This document shows, in pieces, positions 1-8,336 of a stretch of DNA of 64,000 nucleotides. Below the pieces are notes generated by a model. That model made no database searches. It saw only the letters and a program-made list of their open reading frames with translations, and was not told the DNA's origin. The stretch comes from Mycolicibacterium rhodesiae NBB3 (GTDB lineage Bacteria; Actinomycetota; Actinomycetes; Mycobacteriales; Mycobacteriaceae): positions 2,914,001 to 2,978,000 of the forward strand of contig NC_016604.1 of NCBI RefSeq assembly GCF_000230895.2. The letters run 5' to 3'. The first letter of the stretch is position 1; each line of letters opens with the position of its first letter. The position numbers and the translations under genes are program-made.

Positions 1-1503
1 GAGGTCTGGGGCGATCGGAACAAGGGCGTCCCGCTTCATCTTGTGGTTGAAGTAGCGCAGATAGGGTGCCCCGTCGGCGTCTGTGGTGACGCAGTCGCCG
101 CGCAATCGCAGGGCGTCGGTGATCCGGAGCCCGCAACGCATCAGGATGACGGTGATCAGTCGATAGGCAGGGTTGTTGAACTGGTCGAGGTTGTCGTGGT
201 GTTCGAGCTGGGTCATGACGTGTTCGGCCAACGCTCTGGGCAGGTGTTCGCCGCGCTTGGGGTGGTCCTCGGCGAAGAACATCGCAGTGTCGGGAAGTCC
301 TGTGGCCCAGCAATGTTGGCGGATCGCGGCAAAGAATCCATTGAGCAGGCCGATGTGGGCGCCTCGGCGCTGTGGGCTGTATTCCTGGTTCAGGTGCGCG
401 AGGTAGCGTTCGAGCAGTTCCCGGTCGATCCGGCTGATGTCGTCGATGTCGACGTCAGCGAGAAATCGTCCGAATCGGGCGATGGCCAGCAGCGGGCGTC
501 CACCGCCTGCTTCGAGGTTGAGTCCGCGTGAGAGGCGCAGCCGGATCCATCGTTTGGCCGGCTCTCTGAGCCAGGGTTGCGGGATGCGGTCGAACCGCAG
601 TGTGTAGTGGCCTTCGTAGCCGAGCCGGTGCATCCGCCAGACGTCGCGTGGGTATTCGGCTTCCCAACCTCCGGCCTCGGCCAAGTCCAGCATGGTGAGG
701 TGGGCATAGAGCAGCAAGCCGCGAGATCTCGTGTCGTTGAGTAGCACGGCTGAGCGTTGCCGCCATTGGTCGGCGTCGAAGTCGAGCAGCGAGGTGGTGG
801 CGGTGTCTATCAGTAGTCGGACCACCCTGGCGACAACGGCCGGCGTCAGCTTGCCGCGTCGGTCGTCGTGGCGTTGCTGCAGTACGTACTGCATCTCCAG
901 TTTGAGCTGCGGCGTGAGCATCCCGAGCTGAATCGTCTCGTTTGCCGGTGTGTCGTTGGATTCGAATCTTGCGACGAACTCGTCGATATCGTTGCGGTCG
1001 TTCGCTTTCCAAGTGTTGGTGTGGGAATGGCATAGCGGCGACTTGGCCTGCGGCCATAACGAGCAGTGCCCGATCTGGCAGGTCGCGCCGGGCCGGGGCT
1101 GTTTCACCGGCAGCGGATCACGTAACCACGAGGTCAGGGGCGGCCGCCCGGCGCGTTCCCACCGTTGCGCGTGCAGCTGACACAATCCGCGGCGAGCCGA
1201 CCCGTAACCGCAGCCGTCGACCCGACATGCCTGGTTGGGGCGATGTTTGCGCCAACGCGGGTCGGTCGAGGCAGTGAACTCTTCGAGGTCGGGGCGGCCC
1301 GCGTTGGCCCATCGCTGGTGGTGACCTTGACAGAGGCCATGGCCACGGGCGCTGCGTCCGCAGTCGGTGACGCGGCAGGACCCTCCACCGAATACGGCGT
1401 CGTCCGAGGCGAACTCCAATGCGTCGCTGCGGAATTCGGCGCGAACACCGGCTATGAGCAGGCCCAGCAGGCCCGGCGTTGAGTTGGGCTCCAGGGCGGT
1501 CAT
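1..1503 (-). CDS. tnpB: TnpB-type tyrosine recombinase, C-terminus outside window
   Basis: This holds the first 501 codons of the 741-residue protein seen whole in copy 2. The start ATG overlaps the TGA of tnpA in an ATGA junction (1500-1503), so the two are probably translationally coupled. The N-terminus has three repeated zinc-finger-like blocks of the C-x4/5-C...C-x2-H type (for example CRVTDCGRSARGHGLCQGHH). The catalytic tyrosine-recombinase domain follows, and its last part is cut by the window edge. By family analogy it acts with TnpA and TnpC in Tn554-style transposition. Confidence 0.8.
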   Translation of the reverse strand, partial: MTALEPNSTPGLLGLLIAGVRAEFRSDALEFASDDAVFGGGSCRVTDCGRSARGHGLCQGHHQRWANAGRPDLEEFTASTDPRWRKHRPNQACRVDGCGYGSARRGLCQLHAQRWERAGRPPLTSWLRDPLPVKQPRPGATCQIGHCSLWPQAKSPLCHSHTNTWKANDRNDIDEFVARFESNDTPANETIQLGMLTPQLKLEMQYVLQQRHDDRRGKLTPAVVARVVRLLIDTATTSLLDFDADQWRQRSAVLLNDTRSRGLLLYAHLTMLDLAEAGGWEAEYPRDVWRMHRLGYEGHYTLRFDRIPQPWLREPAKRWIRLRLSRGLNLEAGGGRPLLAIARFGRFLADVDIDDISRIDRELLERYLAHLNQEYSPQRRGAHIGLLNGFFAAIRQHCWATGLPDTAMFFAEDHPKRGEHLPRALAEHVMTQLEHHDNLDQFNNPAYRLITVILMRCGLRITDALRLRGDCVTTDADGAPYLRYFNHKMKRDALVPIAPDL

Positions 1504-2609
1504 AGGTTCACCTGGGCCTTTCCGATGAACCAGCCCGCGTGCTCCATCGCCTTGCGGGCGTCCTCCACGTTCAGATGCCCGTATGTCGCGGCGGTGACGG
1601 TGACATTGGCGTGGCCGAGCAGCTTGGCCACGACCTCCAATCCGATCCCGTCGCGCAGCATCCTGGTCGCTGCGGTGTGGCGCAGCCAATGCGGGTCGAA
1701 GTCGATGTCCGTGCGCCGGCGCAAACGGCGGACCAGGTCGTAGACCGCGCTATAGGTCAACGGATGGCCGTGTGGCCGCCCCCAGAGGTTGACGAAAACG
1801 TAGTCGCTGTCGAGGTCGCCGTATTCAGCGTGAAGGTAATCGGCATACAACCGAATCAGTTCCGCGCTCACCGGAACGGTCCGGACCGTCAACGATTTGG
1901 CGCGGGCTCGGTTGTCGTTGTCACGCCGACAAACTGTGATCTGCCGATCAGCGGCGGCGATGTCGCTGTGACGCAGCCCCAGCGCCTCACCGATGCGCAT
2001 CCCGGTGTCATAGAGCAGCGCCAACAGGAACCGATCCCGCAACCGGTCACACGCGTCCAGCAGTGTTTGGATCTCGCCGGGGATCAGCACTCGCGGCAGC
2101 TTCTTCGGCGCCTTCAACGACACTGTTCGCCGGGGTAGCGGCATGTGCTTGCTGATGTGGTGCAGAAACGGCTTCCAACCGCCTCTCGACCCTCCGATCT
2201 GCCAGGTCGTCAGCAGCTCGCCGACCTCGATCCCGTCGCGAACGGCGTGCAGATAGAACGCCGCCAACGCCGACAGCTTCCGGTTCACCGTTGACTCGCC
2301 GCAGTGATGCTCCACCGAGGGCAGCACGGCGATCGCGCCCTGCCGCAGCGCCGTGGGCAGCCGCAGCCAGGCGACGAACGCGCCGATATCCTCCAGACTC
2401 ACCGACCGCCAGTCCAGGCCGCACCCGCCCAGGAACGTGAACCAGTCCTTCAGATCATGGGCATAGGCCTTGATCGTGTTCGGCGACCGCTCTATGTCGG
2501 TCAAATACTTCAGATACCGCTCCACCGGTGCCACCGGCACACCGTCCTCGCCGAGGACGGTGAACGATTCACGCGACGAGAGCGGTGAAACCACCTTCAC
2601 AACAAGCAC
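1500..2609 (-). CDS. tnpA: TnpA-type tyrosine recombinase of the Tn554-like element
   Basis: A 369-residue site-specific recombinase. An N-terminal SAM-like core-binding domain (about residues 25-125) is followed by the catalytic domain. Box I reads LLYDTGMRIGEALGLR with the first Arg; box II reads HWLRHTAATRML, LGHANVTVTAATYGH, giving the H-R-H-Y residues. It is the first gene of a three-gene operon and overlaps tnpB by 4 bases. The sequence is identical to the copies at 10548 and 61823. It looks intact and functional. Confidence 0.88.
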   Translation of the reverse strand: MLVVKVVSPLSSRESFTVLGEDGVPVAPVERYLKYLTDIERSPNTIKAYAHDLKDWFTFLGGCGLDWRSVSLEDIGAFVAWLRLPTALRQGAIAVLPSVEHHCGESTVNRKLSALAAFYLHAVRDGIEVGELLTTWQIGGSRGGWKPFLHHISKHMPLPRRTVSLKAPKKLPRVLIPGEIQTLLDACDRLRDRFLLALLYDTGMRIGEALGLRHSDIAAADRQITVCRRDNDNRARAKSLTVRTVPVSAELIRLYADYLHAEYGDLDSDYVFVNLWGRPHGHPLTYSAVYDLVRRLRRRTDIDFDPHWLRHTAATRMLRDGIGLEVVAKLLGHANVTVTAATYGHLNVEDARKAMEHAGWFIGKAQVNL

Positions 2610-3747
2610 ATCGATCCTCCAGGCTCTGCTTCATGGACGGCTGGAGATAACCACATCCAGAACGCAGAACCGACCACTTCGAGACTTCGTGGTCCACATG
2701 AAAGACGCTCACCGCAGCACTACAGATAACCTGGGGGTTGTTTGACCAAATCTGGCGCCAGATCTGCTTGGGGAATGCAGTAAACGCCAGCAGGTCCGCG
2801 CGGGCGTTCTCTAGATGCTCGGCAACCTTGGGTAGCTTGTCAGACAGCGCGTCGATGATCCGATCATATTGAGCAGCAACCGATCCCGCGTCGGGTTGAT
2901 CGAACACCGAATGCAGCAGGGTGCGCACCCACGGCCACGACGCCTTCGGAGTGATCGCCATCAGATTGGTCGTGTAGTGCGTGCGGCAGCGCTGCCAGGC
3001 CGCCCCGGGCAGGGTGGCGCCGATCGCGGCCACCAGACCCGCGTGAGCGTCGCTGGTGACCAGGCGGACCCCGGACAGGCCCCGGGCGGTCAGCGAGCGC
3101 CAGAACGCCAACCAGCCCGCACCGTCCTCGGCGGTGGACACGTCGATGCCCAGGATCTCGCGGTAGCCCTCGGCGTTCACGCCGACCGCGATCAAGGCGT
3201 GCACGTTGACCACACGTCCGCCCTCGCGGACCTTGAGCACCAGGGCGTCAGCGGCCACGAACGTGTACGGGCCGGCATCCAGCGGCCGGGTACGAAACGC
3301 CTCCACGGCGACGTCGAGCTCTTTGGCCATCACCGACACCTGCGACTTCGACAACGACGTGATCCCCAGGGTCTCGACGAGTTTGTCCATCCGCCGCGTC
3401 GACACCCCGAGCAGGTAGCAGGTCGCCACCACCGTGGTCAGCGCGCGCTCGGCGCGTTTGCGACGTTCCAGCAGCCAGTCCGGGAAGTACGAGCCCTGCC
3501 GCAACTTCGGAATCGCGAGATCCAGTGTGCCTGCCCGAGTGTCGAACTGACGATGACGGTAGCCGTTGCGCTGGTTGGTGCGCTCGGTGCTGCGCTCGCC
3601 GTATCCCGCACCGCACAGCGCGTCGGCTTCTGCGCCCATCAGGGTGTGGATGAACGTGGCCAACAACTCGCGCAGCACGTCGGGGTGGGTGTTGGTGAGT
3701 CGTTCAGCCAGCACGGTGGGCAGGTCGATATCGTGGGCAGTGGTCAT
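2569..3747 (-). pseudogene. IS256-family transposase, truncated by Tn554-like insertion
   Basis: The product begins MTTAHDIDLPTV, the usual IS1081 start; the in-frame ATG 23 codons upstream is less likely. It follows the Mutator/IS256 transposase up to the motif KQIWRQIWSNNP, about 338 residues. There the inserted transposon replaces the natural continuation [13 protein letters not shown] with a foreign tail of about 54 residues read from the transposon end, giving a 392-residue chimera. The conserved C-terminal part of the DDE transposase is missing, so catalytic activity is unlikely. Confidence 0.85.
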
Positions 3748-3882
3748 CGCGTTGATTCCTTTGCTCGAGTGACTTTCGCGGGTCTCTCGAAGAATCACGC
3801 GATGACCTTCATTCATCCGGCTACGACACGCCGGTACCGCTGATCAGGTCCGACTCGTACACCACTCTGCTGGACGCAACCC
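2731..3882 (-). mobile_element. IS256-family (IS1081-like) element, promoter-proximal part, interrupted by the Tn554-like copy 1
   Basis: This is the 5' three quarters of an IS1081-like element. The outer end at about 3882 reads inward GGGTTGCGTCCAGCAG and matches the left end at 6659. The distal quarter lies beyond the inserted transposon, outside the window. The element has landed in a lipase gene, whose remnant starts at 3883. Confidence 0.85.
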
Positions 3883-4350
3883 ACGCTGACCCCTCGGGGT
3901 ACGCACTTCGTGCAGTGGTCGAGTTACATCTGCCTGGTGCAATCGGTGGCGGATTTCGGCTTCCAACATCTCTACTTTCCCGACAACACCGGGTATTTCA
4001 ACGTCGACCCGGCGACACTCTTCGGCACTGACCCGGTCAAGAGCCTGCTGGCCGCGCAGAACCTAGGAACGCTGAGGCCCGTTGCACCCGCGTATATTTC
4101 GGCGAACCGCTACGACACATTCAACCCCTACGAGGCGTCACAGAATCTGGCGCGCGACTGGTGCGGCAAAGGTGCCGACGTGCAGTTGTGGACCAACGAG
4201 GAACCTCCCTTCTTGAACAAGGCCTCGATCAACACACTGCTGCCGTACTTCGTCGACGGAGAACGCTCCATGCAGTGGGTCGCCGACCGATTCAACGGGT
4301 TACCCACGACGCCGAACTGCGGTGAGGTCCCAGCGCCACAGCCGGCGTAG
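3883..4350 (+). pseudogene. Secretory lipase, C-terminal fragment
   Basis: The open frame runs from the IS boundary at 3883, with a possible GTG start at 3910, to a TAG at 4350, about 155 codons. It resembles the C-terminus of mycobacterial secretory lipases (LIP family), including the segment ANRYDTFNPYEASQNLARDW and the end NTLLPYFVDGERSMQWVADR. The signal peptide and the nucleophile region are absent because the IS insertion removed the 5' part. It is a remnant, not a functional enzyme. Confidence 0.7.
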
Positions 4351-4466
4351 TTGACTGGGGTGGCGGCTTGCGTGAAGGCGACAGTCGGTGGAATTGGAAT
4401 CGGCCAGCTGGACTCGCTGGGGCGCGATCTGATCGCGCCGTCGTCGCCAGCGGTCGCGCTGCGTCC

Positions 4467-4820
4467 CTAGCCAGTTCGAAGCCGAGCCGTTAGGGCATCC
4501 GTTAACTGCTCGACACTTGGCGATCCGGACATGGCAGCGCCGTCGCGGTAAAGGCGACACGACAAGCCAACAGCCGTGTCTGTCCTCGCGAGAAGATCAG
4601 TACCGTCGACCAGTACGGTCGGCGATCCGAGGAAGCCGAGTTCCTCAGCCTCCTCCGCAGTTCGAACCAGCCGCAGCCGTACATCTGTGTCGGGATGACC
4701 GACCGCGTCGAGGGCCAGAGCCAGGCGTTCCCGTGTGACGGTCACGCTCGGGCAACTCTGCACGTATCGCACCTCGACGTCCACACACCAATCATGCGCC
4801 GGTGATTGCGGTGAAGACAA
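4467..4820 (-). CDS. Thioredoxin-fold / DF-family-like small protein
   Basis: A 117-residue protein with the pattern V-E-V-R-Y-V-Q-S-C-P then LGFLGSPTVLVDGTDLLA. This resembles the short thioredoxin-fold proteins often annotated as DF-family (seleno)proteins or alkylmercury-lyase-like. The active-site region reads CPSVTV, with a single cysteine rather than CxxC. It stands alone between two mobile elements. The function is unknown; a thiol redox or metal-handling role is only suggested by the fold. The start could also be a GTG about 12 codons downstream. Confidence 0.55.
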   Translation of the reverse strand: MSSPQSPAHDWCVDVEVRYVQSCPSVTVTRERLALALDAVGHPDTDVRLRLVRTAEEAEELGFLGSPTVLVDGTDLLARTDTAVGLSCRLYRDGAAMSGSPSVEQLTDALTARLRTG

Positions 4821-5020
4821 CCAAACACCAGCCGGTCATCACGAAGTGCACCCAGCGCATACGAGGTGAGTAGCCGACAGCTACCGGCCAGCGGCTGGCC
4901 CATCAGGAATCGGACACCGGGCGGGGCAGGTAGCCGCCTCGAGGTGTCGTCGAGCCCGAATACACGTCGGGGTGTCCTGATGTTCTGCGTGCTGCGAAGA
5001 CGGTTGCGAGGCAGTGTGGT

Positions 5021-5555
5021 TTGGTTGAATTGAGCCTGCGAGCAGCGCCATTGACTGTGCCCGACAGTGTTCGGGACGAACTTGAGAAACGGGTTCGGTC
5101 GTCGTCGTCGAAAGCGGGTCTGGTGCTGCGGGCGCGGATCGTGTTGTTGCCGGCTGACGGTGTTGCTCATGCCGAGATCGCGCGCGGGCTCTCGATCGCG
5201 CGCCAAACGGAGATTAACTGGCGGGCCCGCGACGAATCGGGCGGTGTGGCTGGTTTGTTCGACGAGGACCGCTGCGGCCGGCCGCGCACGTTGGATCGTG
5301 AACGACTCATCGCGGTCGCGGTGGCGCCGCCACCGAAGGAGTACGGTGTCACGCATTGGAGTTCACGGCTGCTCGCGGCTCATCTGGGGATCGGCTAGCG
5401 CACGGTGGCCCGAGTGTGGCGCGACCATGGAATCCAGCCCTGGCGTGCTGAGACGTTCAAATCTCTACCGATCCCGAACTGGTCGCCAAGGTCACCGACA
5501 TCGTCGGGCTCTACCAGGATCCCCCCGGGAACGCGCTCGTGCTCGGTGTCGATGA
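5021..5555 (+). pseudogene. IS630-family transposase, 5' part (decayed, split by group II intron)
   Basis: The N-terminus encodes a helix-turn-helix region typical of IS630 transposases (LVLRARIVLLPADGVAHAEI, then GLFDEDRCGRPRTL). An in-frame TAG after HLGIG at 5396-5398 is followed by RTVARVWRDHGIQPWRAETF. A short frameshift near 5460 precedes VAKVTDIVGLYQDP and LVLGVDE. The group II intron begins inside the codon after the catalytic Asp (GTC GAT GA), and the gene resumes at 13113. The reading frame was therefore already decayed, or has decayed since. Confidence 0.8.
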
Positions 5556-5618
5556 GTTGGGTCGGACTGGGGCGCGTTGACGCCTTTACAAGCGTTACGT
5601 TTCCCCAGCCCGCCCTCC

Positions 5619-5652
5619 GAACCGGACGTGCGTGTCTCCACGCATCCGGCTC
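5619..5652 (-). ncRNA. Group II intron domain V
   Basis: A 34-nucleotide hairpin on the minus strand starting GAGCCGGATGCGTG, with a GAGA tetraloop and ending TCCGGTTC. The lower stem GAGCCGGA pairs with TCCGGTTC, and TGCGTG pairs with CACGCA across a CG bulge. The catalytic AGC triad is present. Length and layout are textbook domain V. Domain VI sequence follows up to the intron 3' end at 5556. Confidence 0.88.
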
Positions 5653-5674
5653 TCCACGAGTTCATGCCGTCGGG

Positions 5675-6658
5675 CTATGCGACTGATTCTGGTCGGCTGG
5701 CCCATGGTGTGTCGATGTTGGCCGCCCGGTAGCGGTAACGGCTGACCGTCACCGTCTGCGGTTGGAACAGCACGACCCCGTCTTCGGTGGGACGCCACTG
5801 TGGTAGGTAGCGCCGAAGCAGGACAGCCCATTTCGCCTTGTGGTGTCGTTTGCGGATCCATCGGACCACCCGATGCCAGGTGTACTGGTCGAGGTATCCG
5901 AAGGTCGCTTTTGACACGCCGTGGCGGAAATAGGTGCACCAGCCCCGCAGCACCGGGTTGAGTTGGCGCAGCAGGGCAGCCAGCGTTGGATGCGATGACC
6001 TGCCGGTGAGCGCGCGGACCCGACCGACGATGGAGGCGAGGGCCTTCTTCGACGGGTAGGTGTAGACCACACGCTTGGTGGTGCCTCGTTTTCGTCTCCG
6101 CTGGATGCGGAACCCGAGGAAATCGAAGCCCTCGTCGATGTGACACACCTTCGTTTTCGCCGCCGAGAGGCGCAAGCCCATCGGCGCGAGCACCGTGGCC
6201 ACTTCCTGCCGCAGGTCCTGCGCATGCGCCTGGGTTCCGGCCACCAACACCACGAAATCATCTGCGTAGCGGACGATTCGGTAGTTGGCGAGCCCGAGTC
6301 GGCGCCGCTTGGTCCGTTGGTAGGTGCTGGCGCTGTTCGTCTGCCAGGCCCCGGTGAAATGCTCATCGAGGATCGACAAGGCGATATTGGCCAGCAACGG
6401 CGAAAGAATGCCACCTTGGGGAGTGCCGCTGGTCGTGGTCCGCATCTGGCCGTCCTCACCGAGGATGCCAGCATGCAGGAACGCCTTGACCACCGCCAGG
6501 ATGCGTTTGTCCCCGATACGTCGCCGCACCCGATCCATCAGGGCCGTGTGGTCGATCTCATCGAAGCACGCCTCGATATCACCTTCGAAGACCCACTCAT
6601 AAGAGCGAGAAGCGAATTGGTGAATCTCGGCGATCGCATCCTGTGCTCGACGTCTCGG
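5675..6658 (-). pseudogene. ltrA: Group II intron reverse transcriptase/maturase, C-terminal part
   Basis: This part contains the RT core from TSGTPQGGILSPLLANI (RT4) through VRYADDFVVL (the YADD catalytic motif, RT5) and the maturase X domain (LNPVLRGWCTYFRHGV). There is no HNH endonuclease domain after domain X, so it is of the endonuclease-less type. It is separated from its N-terminal part (12059-12516) by the IS256 insertion; the junction restores GFRPR-RRAQDA. The interrupted gene cannot make the full maturase. Confidence 0.85.
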
Positions 6659-6792
6659 GGTTGCGTCCAGCAGAGTGGTGTACGAGTCGGACCTGATCAG
6701 CGGTACCGGCGTGTCGTAGCCGGATGAATGAAGGTCATCGCGTGATTCTTCGAGAGACCCGCGAAAGTCACTCGAGCAAAGGAATCAACGCG

Positions 6793-7810
6793 ATGACCAC
6801 TGCCCACGATATCGACCTGCCCACCGTGCTGGCTGAACGACTCACCAACACCCACCCCGACGTGCTGCGCGAGTTGTTGGCCACGTTCATCCACACCCTG
6901 ATGGGCGCAGAAGCCGACGCGCTGTGCGGTGCGGGATACGGCGAGCGCAGCACCGAGCGCACCAACCAGCGCAACGGCTACCGTCATCGTCAGTTCGACA
7001 CTCGGGCAGGCACACTGGATCTCGCGATTCCGAAGTTGCGGCAGGGCTCGTACTTCCCGGACTGGCTGCTGGAACGTCGCAAACGCGCCGAGCGCGCGCT
7101 GACCACGGTGGTGGCGACCTGCTACCTGCTCGGGGTGTCGACGCGGCGGATGGACAAACTCGTCGAGACCCTGGGGATCACGTCGTTGTCGAAGTCGCAG
7201 GTGTCGGTGATGGCCAAAGAGCTCGACGTCGCCGTGGAGGCGTTTCGTACCCGGCCGCTGGATGCCGGCCCGTACACGTTCGTGGCCGCTGACGCCCTGG
7301 TGCTCAAGGTCCGCGAGGGCGGACGTGTGGTCAACGTGCACGCCTTGATCGCGGTCGGCGTGAACGCCGAGGGCTACCGCGAGATCCTGGGCATCGACGT
7401 GTCCACCGCCGAGGACGGTGCGGGCTGGTTGGCGTTCTGGCGCTCGCTGACCGCCCGGGGCCTGTCCGGGGTCCGCCTGGTCACCAGCGACGCTCACGCG
7501 GGTCTGGTGGCCGCGATCGGCGCCACCCTGCCCGGGGGCGGCCTGGCAGCGCTGCCGCACGCACTACACGACCAATCTGATGGCGATCACTCCGAAGGCG
7601 TCGTGGCCGTGGGTGCGCACCCTGCTGCATTCGGTGTTCGATCAACCCGACGCGGGATCGGTTGCTGCTCAATATGATCGGATCATCGACGCGCTGTCTG
7701 ACAAGCTACCCAAGGTTGCCGAGCATCTAGAGAACGCCCGCGCGGACCTGCTGGCGTTTACTGCATTCCCCAAGCAGATCTGGCGCCAGATTTGGTCAAA
7801 CAACCCCTGG
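6793..7810 (+). pseudogene. IS256-family transposase, N-terminal part, frameshifted
   Basis: The same protein as copy 1 (start MTTAHDIDLPTV), but an extra G in a run of five G at about 7533-7538 (four G in copy 1) shifts the frame after GATLPG. The original frame reopens at 7580 with MAITPKASWPWV. At 7806 the gene is cut by the Tn554-like element and continues at 11783. Two independent lesions make this copy inactive. Confidence 0.87.
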
Positions 7811-7907
7811 GTTATCTGTAGTCCGGCGGTCGGGCAGGGTTGTGACCTGCTGGTTTGCGGTGTGGACGGTGTCCGCGACGTGCTCTTGGCGCTCGGTTGT
7901 CGCCCAG

Positions 7908-8336
7908 TCAGCAGGGGTCGATTGTTATCGAATCGCGATCTCGGGCGGGTCGCTTGTGGGTGTCGTCGCGGGCTTGTCCGAGAGCATGGGCGAGTTGGTG
8001 GCGCAGTCGCTGATTCTGTTCGGCGAGTTCACGGTTGCGGCGAAGTGCGACGTCGAGGCGCTGGCGCAGGGAGTCTTCCCTGGCGCGTTGCCGGGCTGGC
8101 GGAGCCTGGTCGTGTTGCGGGCGGCGTAGCGCACGGATGCGGTTGATCTCGTCTTTGAGGTCGGGCTGGGTGTAGAGCCAGGACCGGGAGACACCGGCGT
8201 GTTCGGCGACGGCTTCGAAGCTGATCTTGGTTCCGGCGCGGTCGAGTTCGTGCAAGGCGGCGATAGCTTTTGCGCGGGTGAGCTCGTGACGCTGCTTGGC
8301 TGCGGTGACGATGTGAATGCTGTTGTCAGCTCGCAT
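7908..8336 (-). CDS. tnpC: TnpC-like accessory transposition protein (DUF6262-type)
   Basis: A 142-residue basic protein with an N-terminal helix-turn-helix-like segment ([20 protein letters not shown]) and a C-terminal coiled-coil-like stretch rich in R, Q and L ([20 protein letters not shown]). This layout matches TnpC of Tn554 and DUF6262 proteins, which accompany paired tyrosine recombinases and affect transposition efficiency and orientation. Its start overlaps the end of tnpB by 11 bases. It is the last gene of the operon and is identical to the copy at 59183. Confidence 0.8.
   Translation of the reverse strand: MRADNSIHIVTAAKQRHELTRAKAIAALHELDRAGTKISFEAVAEHAGVSRSWLYTQPDLKDEINRIRALRRPQHDQAPPARQRAREDSLRQRLDVALRRNRELAEQNQRLRHQLAHALGQARDDTHKRPARDRDSITIDPC

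Larger units (their letters stand above)
1..2730 (-). mobile_element. Tn554-like tyrosine-recombinase transposon, copy 1 (left part outside window)
   Basis: Base 1 corresponds to 9049 of the complete copy 2, so about 1.2 kb of the left end is missing. The right end is the 12-base terminal sequence actacagataac at 2719-2730, the inverted partner of the left end gttatctgtagt of copies 2 and 3. It lies inside an IS256-family transposase gene. The encoded TnpA is identical in all three copies, which points to recent spread. Confidence 0.85.
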
